Source: Bathymodiolus brooksi (lineage: Eukaryota; Mollusca; Bivalvia; Mytilida; Modiolidae). From it: a stretch of 64,000 bases of DNA. The DNA lies in NCBI GenBank assembly GCA_963680875.1, contig OY804579.1:13965506-14029505 (forward strand). The letters are read 5' to 3'. The position numbers and the translations under genes were made by a program. This document shows positions 1-10,499 of this stretch, one piece after another; within the stretch, counting starts at the first letter, position 1, and every line of letters begins with the position of its first letter. Under the pieces are notes generated by a model, which was given only the letters and a program-made list of their open reading frames with translations, was not told the DNA's origin and searched no databases.

Positions 1-1866
1 AAACAATTGAGTTAAAAAATATATATGGTGAAAAATTGTTGTTATTGTGTTTTTGTCATTTTCAAAGAAACCAGGAAATTAAATTATATATAACATGAGT
101 AGGTGCGATGTATTACTGATGGTAATAACAAGTGAGAATCGCAGTCGAAAAGTTATTGCTGATATTAAATGATATATTTTTTTTTTCCATATGAAATTAT
201 TTCATAAATAACACTAAATTTGATTTCATATCTTAAAGAAGAACAAGAAGACTTTGTTTTTTTAGCATTTCTAACAATGTCCTTCAAAATAACTTATTAA
301 ATGGAAATAAAAATATAGTTTTATATATCTTCAATTCATTCACGGCTACTCATAGGGTGATGGGTGCACACTACACAAATCCTTCCTTAGATATTTGATA
401 CCTGCTGTTATAAGATGAGTATACTAAAGAATTTACGATCTTTTGTTTGACTAAATCTTGTAAAATTGAGACATAGATATAAAAAGGCTTAGATATATGA
501 ATATACATCAAGATCAATGTAATAACACTATCTTATAACATGTGTTTATCTGTGAAACAATGTTATACTAGGAATAATATATCCCCGTATGAAAATACAT
601 GTAAATCGGTCAGTCATTGGATAATGTTTGATTATTTTTTTCATGTTTAAAAAGTAAACATTTTTTTCTTTTTAATTATGTTTCTCATCTATTCTTGCTC
701 ACATGTGCAAAGTTCCATGGAAAAAAGATCAATAATAATGACACACTGACCCATATTTGTTTACTACCCTTTTTCCAAATGGCGTCCTATTACGTCACAT
801 AAGGCCGGTCAAAGTTCAATAAAGCACATGATTTTGTCATAGGCCAACCAAACTTAAAAAGTAAACCAGATTAAGAAAGTACAGTATTTTAGCTTTTTCA
901 GTGTAATTGTTTTGTCTGAAAAATTTCAAAAGATATTTTTTTTAAATAGTTTGAAATTGAAGTATTAAAAATTAATTATTTGATGCAAATATTAAACTTG
1001 CTTGCCCATATAATAAAGTATTTAAACCAGTGAATTTGGTGTTTTTTCTTTTGTCAATACAATCTATTAGACTGACTACATCCTGCCATATTTTTGTAAA
1101 ACAATTAATGACCGATTTCAATTTATTCAATCACATTTATTATCACAGAGATGTAACAATACAGTTTTGTTGATGCTATTTGTAATATTGACAGGTTTTA
1201 TTTACCCAGATAATCTCATTTTTCTGTCTGGTTTAATTTAATTCTCTGTTCAATTTATGCTATAAATTTTGATTATTGCTGTTAGATTAATTCTTTTTCT
1301 ATTTTCTCTGAATTTCATTTCATTACCCCAAGAAGTAAGAGGTATATTTGTTATTAAAGCAGTAGCGGAAATGCAAAATAATCTGCCATTTTGTGACTAA
1401 TGGAGAGCACTTGTATGTATTTCCCAGGTAAAATCGGCCAATTTCTAGAAAATGGTGGAATCTGAATGATCCATCATCATATTTTCAAAGTATTTTAAAA
1501 TACAATTTGCTTGGCCTACATTCCAGAAACGGTCATGAACTGTGATGACGATTATGTCAACAAACCGGAAAGATAAAAATGCTTGGGGAATACCATCGAT
1601 GGAAACATATTTAACAAGCATAATGATCAGGAAAAAAAGACATTAGTAAAAAGGATTTTTTCTACTTGCATGGAATTTATTCATTTCAAACTTCTCTGTT
1701 TTAATCTCATCTTGTAATTTTGACGTTGAAAAGAATTCCCTCTGTGTTTATGTACGCTATGAATACACAGAATGACGTCATTGGTCTCGTGCTGCGCGAG
1801 AATTGTAAATCAAAACAAGTGACCGACTTTAGTGCATGACCGAGCAGATGTCATGACACGATACCT
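1..1866. other. AT-rich non-coding DNA, nothing recognised
   Basis: No long open frame, tandem array or recognisable element was seen on either strand. It lies upstream of the only host gene in the window. Confidence 0.5.
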
Positions 1867-2095
1867 CATATAAGGTATTAACCGCATCGGTGGTGTAATG
1901 GTTAGCATGCTCGCCTCGAGTGCGGTAGTTCGTGGGTTCAAGTCCCGATTTGTTGTTTCAGTGAGCTAGCACTATAAAAATCAAACTAAGCGTGTTGGTC
2001 TAGTACAAAGCGGACCGCATCATCATTTCATTGAAATTAACTTGTTCTCGCCATGATATGGCTGAAAAATTGCTCACTCACTCATATGAGGTATT
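1867..2095 (+). mobile_element. tRNA-derived SINE with 13-bp target duplication
   Basis: The head is tRNA-like: TGGTGTAATGGTTAGCATGC around 1890 is an A-box-like block and GGTTCAAGTCC around 1936 matches a pol III B box. The body contains CATGATATGGCTGAAAAATT and ends in a short TCAC-repeat tail at about 2071-2082. The flanks CATATAAGGTATT (1867-1879) and CATATGAGGTATT (2083-2095) form a 13-bp target duplication with one mismatch, so the insert is 1880-2082. A longer relative lies on the minus strand at 24733-25069. This is not a functional tRNA gene because the acceptor stem does not close and the SINE body follows directly. Confidence 0.85.
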
Positions 2096-2417
2096 GGCAA
2101 AGAATTTTCTACGTTTGGATTTCGGCTTACTGTAGATTATCGCCATCTCAATAATGTCATTTTGTGGACCTTTACCTGTGAACCAACTTCTCTGTTTTAA
2201 ATTGGTCGTGAGAGAAAGAGAAATAATAAAGATATACAACATATGTATTGTCATAATTCAGTTATCCATACATAGGTAATGCTTGACACCGACCTATCTG
2301 AGACTCAGTGTTGGCCACATTTTATTTATCCCAGCATACTCAAAGTTTTCTTTTTACATTAATCGTATTCTTGAATATGATACAAGAGTGAAAAGTATTT
2401 CCAAAAATATATGACAA
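2096..2417. other. Non-coding, nothing recognised
   Basis: Short AT-rich spacer between the SINE and the MITE. No feature is supported. Confidence 0.4.
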
Positions 2418-2965
2418 TACGGTTGTTTCGAATCATGTCAATTCCGACCACGTTCCGTCTTTTTCGTGTCTTGACGTCTGAACAAAGCGGCAGGCAACGT
2501 CCGGTGCTTACGCTATTACTGTGACAACGTCTGCATATCATAGTCATAGATGCGGTAGATTATAAGTAATTGTAACATGGACATGGAAACCGCTGAATAA
2601 ATACTGGTGTTCGGTACCCCACTATCTGTCTGATATCAGAAATATATACATAAAGGTTTTCCTTTGATGATGCTGACAGCCGCAAACAAGGAAAGAAAAC
2701 AAATTTAATCTTAAAGAAGTATTTGTCTCTGCATTGAAATCTTTGATACAAATAAAATAATTTAATTGATATCTGTCTTTTACAGAAAATGTTAGGATTT
2801 TTTTTAAGTTGAGGATCGAACGTTAAAACGGCACATATCGATTGGAGTTTTTGTTGTGTACATTGACACGGGAAGTTCAGTGCCAGGTATTCCATCGAAA
2901 TCACGTGATCTGACGGACGAAAATAATTTTTTTTGACGGAATGGAAATGATTCAAAACAACCGTA
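2418..2965 (+). mobile_element. Tc1/mariner-like MITE, copy 1
   Basis: A 544-bp insert (2420-2963) is flanked by TA on both sides. The terminal inverted repeats are about 28 bp: the left end reads CGGTTGTTTCGAATCATGTC and the complement of the right end reads CGGTTGTTTTGAATCATTTC. A TA target and CGGTTG-like ends suggest a Tc1/mariner-type non-autonomous element; the superfamily is inferred from TSD and TIR only. A second copy sits in inverse orientation at 27119-27651. The minus-strand frame at 2560-3081 is a by-product of this element and resembles no known protein. Confidence 0.8.
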
Positions 2966-3386
2966 TTGAGAATTTTTTTTTCTAATTGTGAATTTTCTGC
3001 CGTTATTTTCCTGTCATATCGCTTGTCTACGTATAAGGATCGATAACATATTAAATAACATGTTTGTTTATATATATTCATTTGTAAGACAGAAATGTTT
3101 TATTTGATGAATTTATGCTAAAGTATATCTTGGTTTTAGGTTTACAAGATAACAAAACATTATTGTATCTGGACACGCAACCTTAAGAAAAAAATAAAAA
3201 TGAAAATAAAAACAACACACAACGTCAACCTGCATATTTATAATAGCCTCTAAATGTCATGAATATCGTACATTGAAAGGATTATCTTCCCCTTATCCAG
3301 ATACATTAAATAATCTCTTAAGGTAAATGTTGCTTTCATGACGCTTTGGAAGACAAACAACGTTTTCATCGATGTTTTGTAGAAGG
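2966..3386. other. Non-coding, nothing recognised
   Basis: AT-rich sequence between the MITE and a small minisatellite. No gene or element recognised. Confidence 0.4.
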
Positions 3387-3476
3387 GGAGTGTTTTGTAT
3401 CCCACCCACTCGACTGGGAGTGTTTTGTATCCCACCCACTAGACTGGGAGTGTTTTGTATCCCATCCACTAGACTG
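3387..3476. repeat. 30-bp tandem repeat, 3 copies
   Basis: Three adjacent 30-bp units begin GGAGTGTTTTGTATCCCACC and end in CTAGACTG or CTCGACTG, with only a few substitutions between copies. The unit is a multiple of three, which explains frames open on both strands here. Confidence 0.95.
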
Positions 3477-4050
3477 TTCCTTATCATACTCCCTCTCCCC
3501 CTGTTGGTTTTCTTCTTTTGGCGTTTCAGTATCCAAACCACTAGTCGTGTTCTACCAGATTTACGTTTCCGCCCTTTTTTTGCTTCCGTCCACCAATCTT
3601 GTTAAGTGGACTTTCGCTTCCGCCACTGTTGTTTCTGGTCTAGTTAAACAAGACACTGATCTTAAACAAAAAGACTTCCGTTTCGTTCCATTTGACAATC
3701 CACATCCACTTAAGACCGTCTCATATCCACTAGCCATGTTCAACCAGATTCCCGTTACCTCCTTTTTTGTATTCTCTTCTCCCATCCACAAGTGTTGTTC
3801 AACTACACCTCCGTTTCTTCCCTCATTGCGTTTTCGTCTCCTATCCGACACTGAAAGTCTTCTAGTGTGTCTGTCTCTCATCCACATATTTTGTTAAACC
3901 AGACCTCCTTTCCTTCCATCTAACAGTCCTCCAATCCAATAGACTTGCACAATCAGTTAGACATTCGTTCCGTCCATTTATATTTCTACCTTTTATCCAC
4001 TAGTTTAGATCTCATTCAATCTAAGGTTACGCCAGTATATGCTTCTTATA
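3477..4050. repeat. Degenerate pyrimidine-rich tandem repeat
   Basis: The plus strand is C/T-rich and repeats loose versions of TATCCACTAG, GTTCAACCAGA and CCGTTTC-like blocks at irregular spacing of roughly 70-140 bp. It looks like an old minisatellite that has diverged. The open frames at 3346-3897 (+) and 3561-3887 (-) have low-complexity products and no recognisable domain, so I do not call a gene. Confidence 0.5.
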
Positions 4051-5270
4051 GCACTAATTGACAAATATACTGACGAATCCGTTTAGAATAGTTGAAGAAG
4101 AACAGGCCCCCGAGAGAGGTATCAGTAGCAATAGCAATATGTCATATGCTACGAAATAGATGATATGATACATAATGTAGGGAAAAAAATCAAAACGAGG
4201 TCTTCATGACCATCGTGTATTTTGAAATACAGTCGACACGTTGAAGTTTATATATGAGATCTTATATAACTACCAGTCATGCATGTAATGCTAATGGTCA
4301 TTATATACATGACGAATATGTTGTAACTAAAAGGATCGGAGAATAACGAAACATCATCTAAATAAATTGAAAGCACTGACATGTTTACAAGATATATTCT
4401 AGTATTACATAGATGGCCGTGAAATACTGAGATTCCACTGCGTGACGTCAGTTGAATCCTATATTGGAATTTGCCTTTAACACTCATAGAACAACTGCTT
4501 CCACTTATCTCTTTTGGGTCAAAATATACTAGCAATATGAAACAGATGATAACTACGACTTCATGTGAAACATCATGCTAAAGAGATAGCCGTGAACATT
4601 CAAAAGTTATCACCGGGTTTGTAATTAGATTAACACGACGGGTGTCACTAGTGGAGCAGGAACTGCCTACCCTTCCGGAGCACATGAGTTCACCCCCGGT
4701 GTTTGGTGGGGTTCGTGTTACTCGATCTTTAGTTTTATATGTATATTTTGTTGATCGTTGTTTGTCCTTTTGTACTTTTTCTTTTGGCCATTGTGGTGTC
4801 TCTGTTCTTCGATATATGGATTATAATTGCCCCTTTGGTATCTTCAAGCTCTTCTTACATGTTACTTTTCAACAGGTTAACTTAGACGAAGTTAATATAA
4901 CAACACAAATGATAGAAATAAGTGCCTGTGTTATATCATAATCTGTATACATTTACAGTGTTTAAGAAATCTGTATAACACTATAACTCTGTTCACCCTG
5001 TTATTTGTGGAAGTTAATATTTTAGTCCCCTGTGGAAAATGAAAAACACGCATATGACCATATCATTTAACTAAGAGGGAATTGAGTTGGCTCACTAATA
5101 TACTTTACCCCCGCCACTTTACAATGAAGTGCCTGTACCAAGCCAGGAAAGTGTGCATTCATGTACATGTGTATTAGGTGTATCGATTTTGTCTGTTTCC
5201 ACGATTGTTTTATTAGGTTTTACTTACATTCGTTCCTTCCATTGATATGTTTGTCTTTTTTCTATCAGGT
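4010..5270. repeat. Tandem segmental duplication, left copy
   Basis: About 1.25 kb is repeated next to itself at 5271-6560. Shared blocks in the same order include GAAGAACAGGCCCCCGAGAG (4096 and 5370), a stretch containing GCGTGACGTCAG (4440 and 5722), a dispersed-repeat tail and CCAGGAAAGTGTG (5139 and 6475). Divergence is several percent with small indels. No gene is supported in either copy. Confidence 0.85.
4617..4853 (+). mobile_element. Dispersed bivalve repeat (E1), copy in left duplicate
   Basis: This is one of at least nine copies of a dispersed repeat. Its hallmarks run in order: AACACGACGGGTGTCACTAG, CTTCCGGAGCAC, TTCGTGTTACTCGATC, GATCGTTGTTTGTCC and a terminal CCCCTTTGGTATCTTCAA. 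No coding capacity or terminal inverted repeat is seen, so the class is unknown. It may be the end of a larger transposon. Confidence 0.75.
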
Positions 5271-6560
5271 TATATATCATTCAATCAGACTTCCATCTAA
5301 GGCTATGCCAGTTTATACTTCTCATAGTACTAACTGACAAATATACTGACGAAACCTTATTTAGAATATTTGAAGAAGAACAGGCCCCCGAGAGAGATAT
5401 CATTAGCAATCGCAATATGTCATATGCAACGAAATAGATGATATGATACATAACGTAGGAAAATATACTCAAAACGAGGTCGTCATGAACATCGTGTATT
5501 TTGAAATACAATAATATACGTTGAAGTTTATATACGAGATCTTATATAACTACCAGCCATGCATGTAATTTTAAATTTCCATTAGACAAATGACGGATAC
5601 GTTGTAATCTAAATGAAGGCAGAATAACGAAAAATCATCTAAATAAATTGAAAGCACTGACAGGTTTACAATATATATTCTAGTATTACATAGATGGCCG
5701 TGAAATACTGAGATTCCACTGCGTGACGTCAGTTGAATCCTATATTGGAATTTGCCTTTAACACTCATAGAACAACTGCTTCCACTTATCTCTTATGGGT
5801 CAAAATATACTAGCAATATGAAACAGATGATAGCTACTACTTCATGTGAAGCATCATGCTAAAGAGAAAGCCGTTTCTTTGTAAATGCGTTTGTATTTCA
5901 CAGATAATCCCCACTGTCACGTGAACATTCAAATGTTATCACCGGGTTTGTAACTAGATTAACACGACGGGTGTCACTAGTGGAGCAGGAACTGCTACCC
6001 CTTCCGGAGCACCTGAGTTCACCCCTGGGTTTTAATGGTGGTTCGTGTTACTCGATCTTTAGTTTTATATGTTTGTATTGTTGATCGTTGTTTGTCCTTT
6101 TGTACTTTTTCTTTTGACCATTGTGTTGTCTGTTCTTCTTCGATATGTGGATTCTGATTGCACCTTTGTCATCTTCAAGCTCTTCTTACACGTTACATTT
6201 CAACAGTTTTACCTATGCGACGTCAATATAGCAACACAAATGATAGAAATAAGTGCCTGTGATGCATTATAATCTGCATACATTTTCAGTGTTTAAAAAA
6301 TCTTTATAACATTAGAAGGCTGTTCACCCAGTTATTTGTGGAGGTTAGCATTTTAGTCCCCTGTGGAAAAATGGAAAGCACTCATATGGCCATATCATTT
6401 AACTAAGAGGGGATGGAGTTGGCTCACTAACATACTTTACCCCCGCCACTTTCCAATGAAGTGCCTGCACTAAGCCAGGAAAGTGTGCTTTCATGTACAT
6501 GTGTATTAGGTGTATTGTTTTTGTCAGTTTCCACGATTGTTTTATTAAGCTTTGGAATTG
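5271..6560. repeat. Tandem segmental duplication, right copy
   Basis: Right-hand partner of the duplication at 4010-5270. It differs by small indels, including about 50 extra bases near 5880-5930, and ends around the block TTTCCACGATTGTTTTATTA (6528), which matches 5200 in the left copy. Confidence 0.85.
5945..6187 (+). mobile_element. Dispersed repeat E1, copy in right duplicate
   Basis: Same order of hallmark blocks as the copy at 4617, from AACACGACGGGTGTCACTAG to the ATCTTCAAGC end. It was copied by the segmental duplication rather than by a separate insertion. Confidence 0.75.
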
Positions 6561-7960
6561 TTCTGACGGTCTAGTATTATTTTTTCCCATTATATCTAAG
6601 GTTACCTCATATTTAATTTTACTTACATGCTCCAAACATACTCTTTTTATTCTGGTCTTCCATGAAGACCATTGATTTCTTTGGATGTTCATAACTGATT
6701 AATATTAAATTGTTTGTCTAAAGGACAAACAGATTCTACATTCCTAGCTAGTGGTAAGTTGACTACGAGCATTCATTGACCGTGTTATTGCACTGTTCAT
6801 CTTCATATTGCCATTCATTTTTGTGAGAGTATGTAGTCTTGTTGAATCTGTGCAGGTTTTGTTTATCGTCTTGTTTATACAGTATTGCCGTTCTAGGTCC
6901 AGTTATTTGAGATTCCATTAGCATGTTTACCCCACCACATTTATGTGCCTGTCCCGAACCAGGACCTGAATTTCCAACGTCACGTGTCGTGGTCTTTTAA
7001 TATTCAGTGATGTTAAGATCATATGAGATTGTCCCTTTTGTTGATATTGGTGGAATTGATGACCTTCACTGTTTAGACTTTGTTTTCCTAACATATACAA
7101 ACACTATAATTGTATTTATTATTAAAGATATGGTTCATCTCGCTCAGGCACATGAAACCTTAACTATTTTATGCTATCCTGTTTCTGCCCTTTGATTTTC
7201 TCGCTACTAAAGACTTGTAAATTATTTGGCTTTCCACTCTATTACTTTGAACTTACCTACTGCTGACAACGGTAATTCCTCAATCGAATCGTGCATAAAT
7301 TAGATATCTATGTTTGTATAACTATTTAAGGAATAACAGTACTGTATTTGAAGAGAGTTGGAGGTGTCAATTGTGGATTTGACGGTCGCAAATGCAGTTT
7401 TACTGGCGACGCAAATAACGTCTGATCTTTACATTTTAAACTGGAAGTCTTCATATGACGTCACGTTGTTTATGTGCCAAAGTCGTTCAACAATATTTCC
7501 CGGAATTTTAATTTTTGTGACTTTTAGACCCAGGGATATGCAAGAATACATTTTTATGTTCAGTATTGCATTATAATGGACAGTAAACTCGATTTGCGAC
7601 CATCAAATCTCCAATTATCAGTTATCTCCTAAATAGGTCGTCAGCGTCAAATTCATAGTCGAAAATATCTGGGTCAGCCATATTGTTTACAAACAAGTGC
7701 ATTCGGCGTAGGAATATAGCATCCCTTCAGGCATGTCAACTGCAGATTTGACAGCCTTCGATAGCCAATGAAAATACGCGTTACATTATAATTGCATTAT
7801 AATATCTTATGATAGGTCACAGTGATTATATGCTACTATATGAATGCCAGCAATTTGTTCAGCAATGTGCATCAAACTCGAGATCTATATTATGATTCTC
7901 TTTTCCACCTGTATCAAAGAAGACGTCAATCTATTTTAACATATCATGTTTTCTAGCAAG
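6561..7960. other. Non-coding, remnants of dispersed repeats
   Basis: Around 6920-6970 there is a decayed block with CCCCACCAC and GTGCCTGTCCCGAACCAGGA, resembling a repeat block also seen near 5100 and 6440. Otherwise no gene, array or element is recognised. Confidence 0.4.
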
Positions 7961-7970
7961 CCAATATCTG

Positions 7971-8092
7971 ACAGGTCGGTGGTTTTTATCCGAGTTCTCC
8001 GGTTTGCTCCACCAATAAAACTGACCGCCACGATATAACTGACATATTGTAGAAAGTGGCATTAAACACCATCAAATCAACAAATCAATATC
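7971..8092 (+). mobile_element. SINE 3' fragment (family B)
   Basis: It carries GACAGGTCGGTGGTTTTTAT, CTCCGGTTTGCTCCACCAAT and a GTGGCATTAAACACC end, matching the 3' half of the SINEs at 8553-8790 (+) and 25070-25304 (-). The tRNA-like head is missing, so it is 5'-truncated. Confidence 0.75.
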
Positions 8093-8552
8093 TGAACTTG
8101 GAGTCATTACGAGAAACATTTTTGTTTGTCTCTCTACGATTCTGTAGGATTTGTTTTCCTGTCAAAACTAACGATTTATCAGTTTAATCGGTGTTTTAAT
8201 CAAGAATAGTTTTTTTTATTGATATCTAAATTAGTCCACACGATGCGTTTCTGGAATAACTTAAATTTGCTGTATAGAATCTTGAAAGGGCACGACATTT
8301 TATACGATTTGTAAAGGACGGCAATATATGTATTAAACGCACGCCTGTTTAATATCAAAATATGTCGGAACACTGTCCTCCAGTTCGGTAGTAACTACCT
8401 AAAATTTTGATTCATACAGTATCATACATGGTCTTCAAAGCTATGAAAAGGGCCAATTACAAAAGAAATGATATTAAAAAACTATGAAAAGGTCCATTTA
8501 CAAAAGAAATTGTACTAAAAGCTATGAAAATGGCCAATTACAATAGAAATGC

Positions 8553-8790
8553 TAGGGGCCGTCGTGGTGGTGATCGTATGGTAGTTGGATTTACAACTAC
8601 CTGTGCAATCAGTGCCTATCACCACGAAAGTTGTGATTTCGAACCCCGTGCATGGCGAGGTGTACTCGATAGAACATTATGTGATAAAGTTTGTCAGTGA
8701 CTTGCGACAGGTCGGTGGTTTTCACGATATAACTGCAAATTGTTGAAAGTGACGTTAAATGCCATGAACCAAAACCAAACCAAAAGAAAT
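8553..8790 (+). mobile_element. tRNA-derived SINE (family B), near full length
   Basis: It starts at GGGGCCGTCGTGGTGGTGAT and has a B-box-like GATTTCGAACCCCG near 8635. It continues through GGCGAGGTGTACTCGATA and GTGACTTGCGACAGGTCGGT and ends with GACGTTAAATGCC and an A/C-rich tail. The reverse complement of 25070-25304 follows the same order. A segment between the CGGTGGTTTT and ATAACTG blocks is shorter than in its relatives. Confidence 0.8.
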
Positions 8791-8825
8791 GGTAATAAAA
8801 GCTATGGAAATATCCAACTGCAAAA

Positions 8826-9001
8826 GCACCTAAGTTCACCCCCGGCTTATTGTGGTGTTCGTGTTACTCGATCTTTAGTTTTATGTATATGGTTGGTAGA
8901 TCGTTGTTTGTCCATTTGTACTTTGTTTTGCCATTGGGTTGTCTGTTCTTCTTCGATATACGGATTCTGATTACCCCTTTGGTATCTTCAAGCTCTTCGT
9001 A
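8826..9001 (+). mobile_element. Dispersed repeat E1, 5'-shortened copy
   Basis: It begins within the hallmark region at CACCTAAGTTCACCCCCGG and runs to CCCCTTTGGTATCTTCAAGC. It is inserted in the degenerate minisatellite. Confidence 0.75.
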
Positions 9002-9465
9002 CTCAAGACCAATTACAAAAAAAAAATGCATACCTGTTATGCGAAATATTTAGTGAAGGTTATTTCTAAAGTACCTTATTGTTTTTACAATTATAGTGTT
9101 TTTGCATAAGTATTTGTATTTGTCAATTAAGAAACAATACGGCTAACTAAAAGTTAAAAATGGCCAATTATGAAACAAGAGGGATAATTATGAAACAAAA
9201 TGGACATTTATGAAAACAAGATTACCATCTATGAAACCAGACCAACAATGTTGAAACAAGATGGCCATTCATGACACCAGATGGATAATTATAACTAGGA
9301 TGGCCAATTATTACATTGTCACTTACAAGTCAAGATGGCCAATTAGGAATCAAAATGGACAAATATGAAACAATACGATTAACTTTAAAGCGCACACGAG
9401 AGCCAATTAAGAAAACTACCAAGCAAATATAAAATAACATGAAAGAAAATGGATAATTATTTAGA

Positions 9466-10035
9466 CACTATTTAATTTATATCTCCACGATATTGTGTTT
9501 TCTAATGCGTCGACTGTTACTTTAAACAATATTTATCAGAAAATCTGGGTTTCCTGTTCGTACATTACCGGTATAAGAGAGATTCTCATACAAATCAGAA
9601 GACTTGGCTTTTATTACTTTCTATTACCTATTTGACGTTGTTACAGTTAGATTAGTTTCATGTCTTGTAGGGTGATGACAATGGTCATAAATCATGCTGT
9701 AATTTTACTTATATACTTCTAGTTTACTTCTAAATGATAAGAAAATTGTGTTTAATACGTTTATCATTATACATTGATTTACTAATAACTTATTGATCAG
9801 CTGGTGGTAATTGAGCATCTCAATGATGATGTAGTCATATGCACGTCAAAGGGTGTTAACTGCTTTTATCTTCAAATGTGAACTGCCTTTGACAGGAGCC
9901 AGTTGATATTGATTGCTAGACAGCATTGAACAGATAAACTTCTATCTCATCGTAAAATTCATCAGCATATGTCGGAATAACACCACCAGTGTTGAACTTC
10001 CACGTTTTTTCAGTAAATTTAGGAAATAACGTAAA
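9466..10035 (+). promoter_or_regulatory. Region 5' of the GPCR start codon
   Basis: AT-rich sequence leading to the first coding exon. An in-frame TAA at 10027-10029 precedes the ATG. I see no confident TATA box or initiator, and a further 5' non-coding exon cannot be excluded. It presumably holds the 5'UTR and perhaps the promoter, by position only. Confidence 0.3.
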
Positions 10036-10435
10036 ATGGAAAATTATGGGTATAACCTTATAAATGAAACATTATGTGGTTTAAATAACACGGAAAATGA
10101 GTTATATGTTGTGGATTGTAACGGATTTTTTTCCATTGACTACAGCGATATGCCATATTACGGCGAGTTAAAGGTTGTTCCTATTTGGGAAATTGTTATT
10201 AAATCTATTTTATTTGTTGTGATTATTTTATTTTCGATTTTCGGAAATATTCTAATAATTATAGTTGTCATAAAGAACCATACAATGTGGACAACGACCA
10301 ACTATTACCTCATCAATCTAGCAGTAGCCGACCTAATGGTAACAGTATCTTGTACATGGGTAAGACTTGTAGATGACGTCACAGAAGGATGGGTACTTGG
10401 AGCATTCTTTTGTAAAATAAATACATTCACAAATA
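10036..10435 (+). CDS. Class A GPCR, exon 1 (N-terminus, TM1, TM2, start of TM3)
   Basis: This exon encodes residues 1-133 of a seven-helix plasma-membrane receptor. The extracellular N-terminus (about 1-50) has sequons N10-E-T and N18-T-E. TM1 spans about 53-79 and contains GN at 70-71, the family N1.50. TM2 contains NLAVADL with D99 (D2.50). ECL1 has W119 in WVLGAFFC, and C126 is the conserved C3.25. The ATG has A at -3 and G at +4, with an in-frame TAA nine bases upstream. A GTAAGT donor follows at 10436 after one base of codon 134 (phase 1), and exon 2 supplies the other two. The Trp/Cys spacing and TM2 motif resemble neuropeptide receptors; subtype not assigned. Confidence 0.9.
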
Positions 10436-10499
10436 GTAAGTATTATTTTAGTCGTAATTTAAATATACAGAAAGAGTAAAAGAAACTTGTCATTATGCA

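Larger units (their letters stand above)
8435..9465. repeat. Degenerate minisatellite (GGCCAATTA-type), interrupted by a SINE and E1
   Basis: Units built on CTATGAAAAGGCCAATTACA and AAAAGAAAT recur about every 40 bp at 8440-8550. They resume after a SINE and an E1 copy, and shorter 20-25 bp versions (GATGGCCAATTATGAAACA-like) fill 9150-9440. Fragments at 8796-8826 and 9002-9022 lie between the insertions, so the array predates both. Confidence 0.65.

Noticed and set aside
1885..1950. tRNA gene with A and B boxes
   Set aside because: No closed acceptor stem. A SINE body with tail and target duplication follows, so it is the SINE promoter region.
2560..3081. 173-codon minus-strand frame as a gene
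   Set aside because: It spans the MITE and adjacent AT-rich DNA, has no domain, and the second MITE copy does not preserve the same frame.
3346..3897. 183-codon plus-strand frame as a gene
   Set aside because: It starts in a 30-bp tandem repeat and continues in low-complexity pyrimidine-rich DNA. Frames are also open on the opposite strand.
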